NCBI GenBank assembly: GCA_036394195.1
Contig: DASWFO010000062.1
Coordinates: 24,767 to 88,766 of the forward strand
Source of the DNA: DATJPD01 sp036394195
GTDB taxonomy: Bacteria > Pseudomonadota > Alphaproteobacteria > CACIAM-22H2
Length of the DNA stretch: 64,000 nt
Direction: 5' to 3'
Of this stretch, positions 63,185-64,000 are shown piece after piece. The translations under genes were made by a program, and so were the position numbers. Positions within the stretch are counted from its first letter, which is position 1. Each line of letters begins with the position of its first letter. Below the pieces are notes generated by a model. The model was not told where the DNA came from and made no database searches. It saw only the letters and a program-made list of their open reading frames with translations.

Positions 63185-64000
63185 ATGCTCAGCATCGACC
63201 TGCGGGGCCGCAAGATGCCGTCCCTCGGCCTCGGCACGTGGCAGCTCACCGGCAGCGCCTGCGAGCGCGCGGTGCGGCTGGCGCTCGACATCGGCTACCG
63301 TCACATCGACACCGCTGAGATGTACGGCAACGAGGCCGAGATCGGCCGGGCCCTGGCGGCGTCGGGCATCGACCGCAAGGCGGTGTTCGTCACCACCAAG
63401 ATCTGGACCAACCACCTTCACGCCAAAGACGTCGGCCCGACCGTCGAGGCCTCGTTGCGCAAGCTGCGCACGGCCTATGTCGACCTGCTGCTGATCCACT
63501 GGCCGAACGAATCGGTGCCGCTCGGCGAGACCCTGGGCGCCATGCGCAAGCTGCAAGCAGCGGGCAAGACGCTGGCGGTCGGGGTCAGCAATTTCCCGGT
63601 GAAGCTCATGCGCGAAGCGGCCGAGACGCACAAGGCGCCGATCGTGTGCAATCAGGTCGAATATCACGTCCAGCTCGATCAGACGCCGGTGCTCGACTAT
63701 GCCCGCCGGCACGACATCGCCGTCGTGGCCTATTGCCCGCTCGGGCGCGGGCGCCTGATCCGTCATCCGGTCCTGAGGCGCATCGGCGCCAAACACGGCA
63801 AATCCGCGGCCCAGGTGGCGCTGCGCTGGCTGATCCAGCAGGACCGCGTCGCCGCCATCCCCAAATCAGCGAGCGAAGCCAATCTGCGCGCCAATTTCGA
63901 GATCTTCGATTTCGCGCTCGACCGCGACGACCTGAAGGCGATCGCGGCGCTGTCGGCAAAGGACCGCCTGGTCGACATCGGCGGGACGGACTGGGATGCC
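63185..64000 (+). CDS. Aldo/keto reductase, cut by window edge
   Basis: The first 272 residues of an aldo/keto reductase of the 2,5-diketo-gluconate-reductase type. Catalytic segments: DTAEMYGNE (Asp, Tyr), VTTKIW (Lys) and LLIHWPN (His). GGCAGGAGGACGTC precedes the ATG. No stop codon appears before base 64000; only the last few residues should be missing. Confidence 0.92.
   Translation, partial: MLSIDLRGRKMPSLGLGTWQLTGSACERAVRLALDIGYRHIDTAEMYGNEAEIGRALAASGIDRKAVFVTTKIWTNHLHAKDVGPTVEASLRKLRTAYVDLLLIHWPNESVPLGETLGAMRKLQAAGKTLAVGVSNFPVKLMREAAETHKAPIVCNQVEYHVQLDQTPVLDYARRHDIAVVAYCPLGRGRLIRHPVLRRIGAKHGKSAAQVALRWLIQQDRVAAIPKSASEANLRANFEIFDFALDRDDLKAIAALSAKDRLVDIGGTDWDA

Overview
The window looks like the chromosome of a high-GC alphaproteobacterium, probably in or near the Rhodospirillales. 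The evidence is gene order and gene type. There is a minus-strand series tig-clpP-clpX-lon-hupB with tRNA-Val and tRNA-Asp, then a 14-gene nuo operon (complex I), then birA-coaX-rnj-mce-DUF1467-proS. The prolyl-tRNA synthetase is of the short alphaproteobacterial length. No rRNA, prophage, insertion sequence or CRISPR array was seen. Many intergenic gaps hold short palindromic repeats.

Layout. 1-2672: a copper P-type ATPase (cut by the left edge) divergent from a CsoR-type repressor, with a palindromic operator-like site between them. 3109-5400: small hypothetical and hydrolase genes and a Phd/VapC pair whose toxin is frameshifted. 5468-27221: proS, a putative secreted protein, tag, DUF1467, mce, rnj, coaX, birA and nuoN to nuoA, all on the minus strand. 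A 100-residue pentapeptide-repeat gene sits between nuoG and nuoF. A likely small RNA gene lies on the plus strand at about 7432-7526. 27462-30214: tRNA-Asp, a SpoIIAA-like gene, mtnA, an outer-membrane protein and tRNA-Val. 30300-37335: hupB, lon, clpX, clpP, tig and tRNA-Leu.

From 37478 rightwards the content is accessory. It includes an intact AbrB/PIN toxin-antitoxin pair, an Lrp regulator divergent from a pyruvate-dehydrogenase-E1-like transketolase, malonyl-CoA decarboxylase, the NAD(P)HX repair enzyme, a DUF1194 protein and a large pentapeptide-repeat protein. These are followed by an M20 peptidase and a Tat-exported PhoD-type phosphatase. Next comes a beta-carbonic anhydrase translationally coupled to a protein with the architecture of a bacterial pentameric ligand-gated ion channel.

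51748-64000 is rich in catabolic genes: an aldo/keto reductase, a DapA-family aldolase, a gentisate-dioxygenase-like bicupin divergent from a two-subunit Rieske oxygenase, a PAS_5 protein, and a response regulator with a consensus FNR/FixK-type site upstream. After these come a ketopantoate-reductase-like enzyme coupled to two tandem TctC/Bug solute receptors, a lipoprotein-like methyltransferase, a class II aldolase and a second aldo/keto reductase cut by the right edge. The oxygenase and bicupin could form a salicylate-to-gentisate-to-ring-cleavage route, but that is inference.
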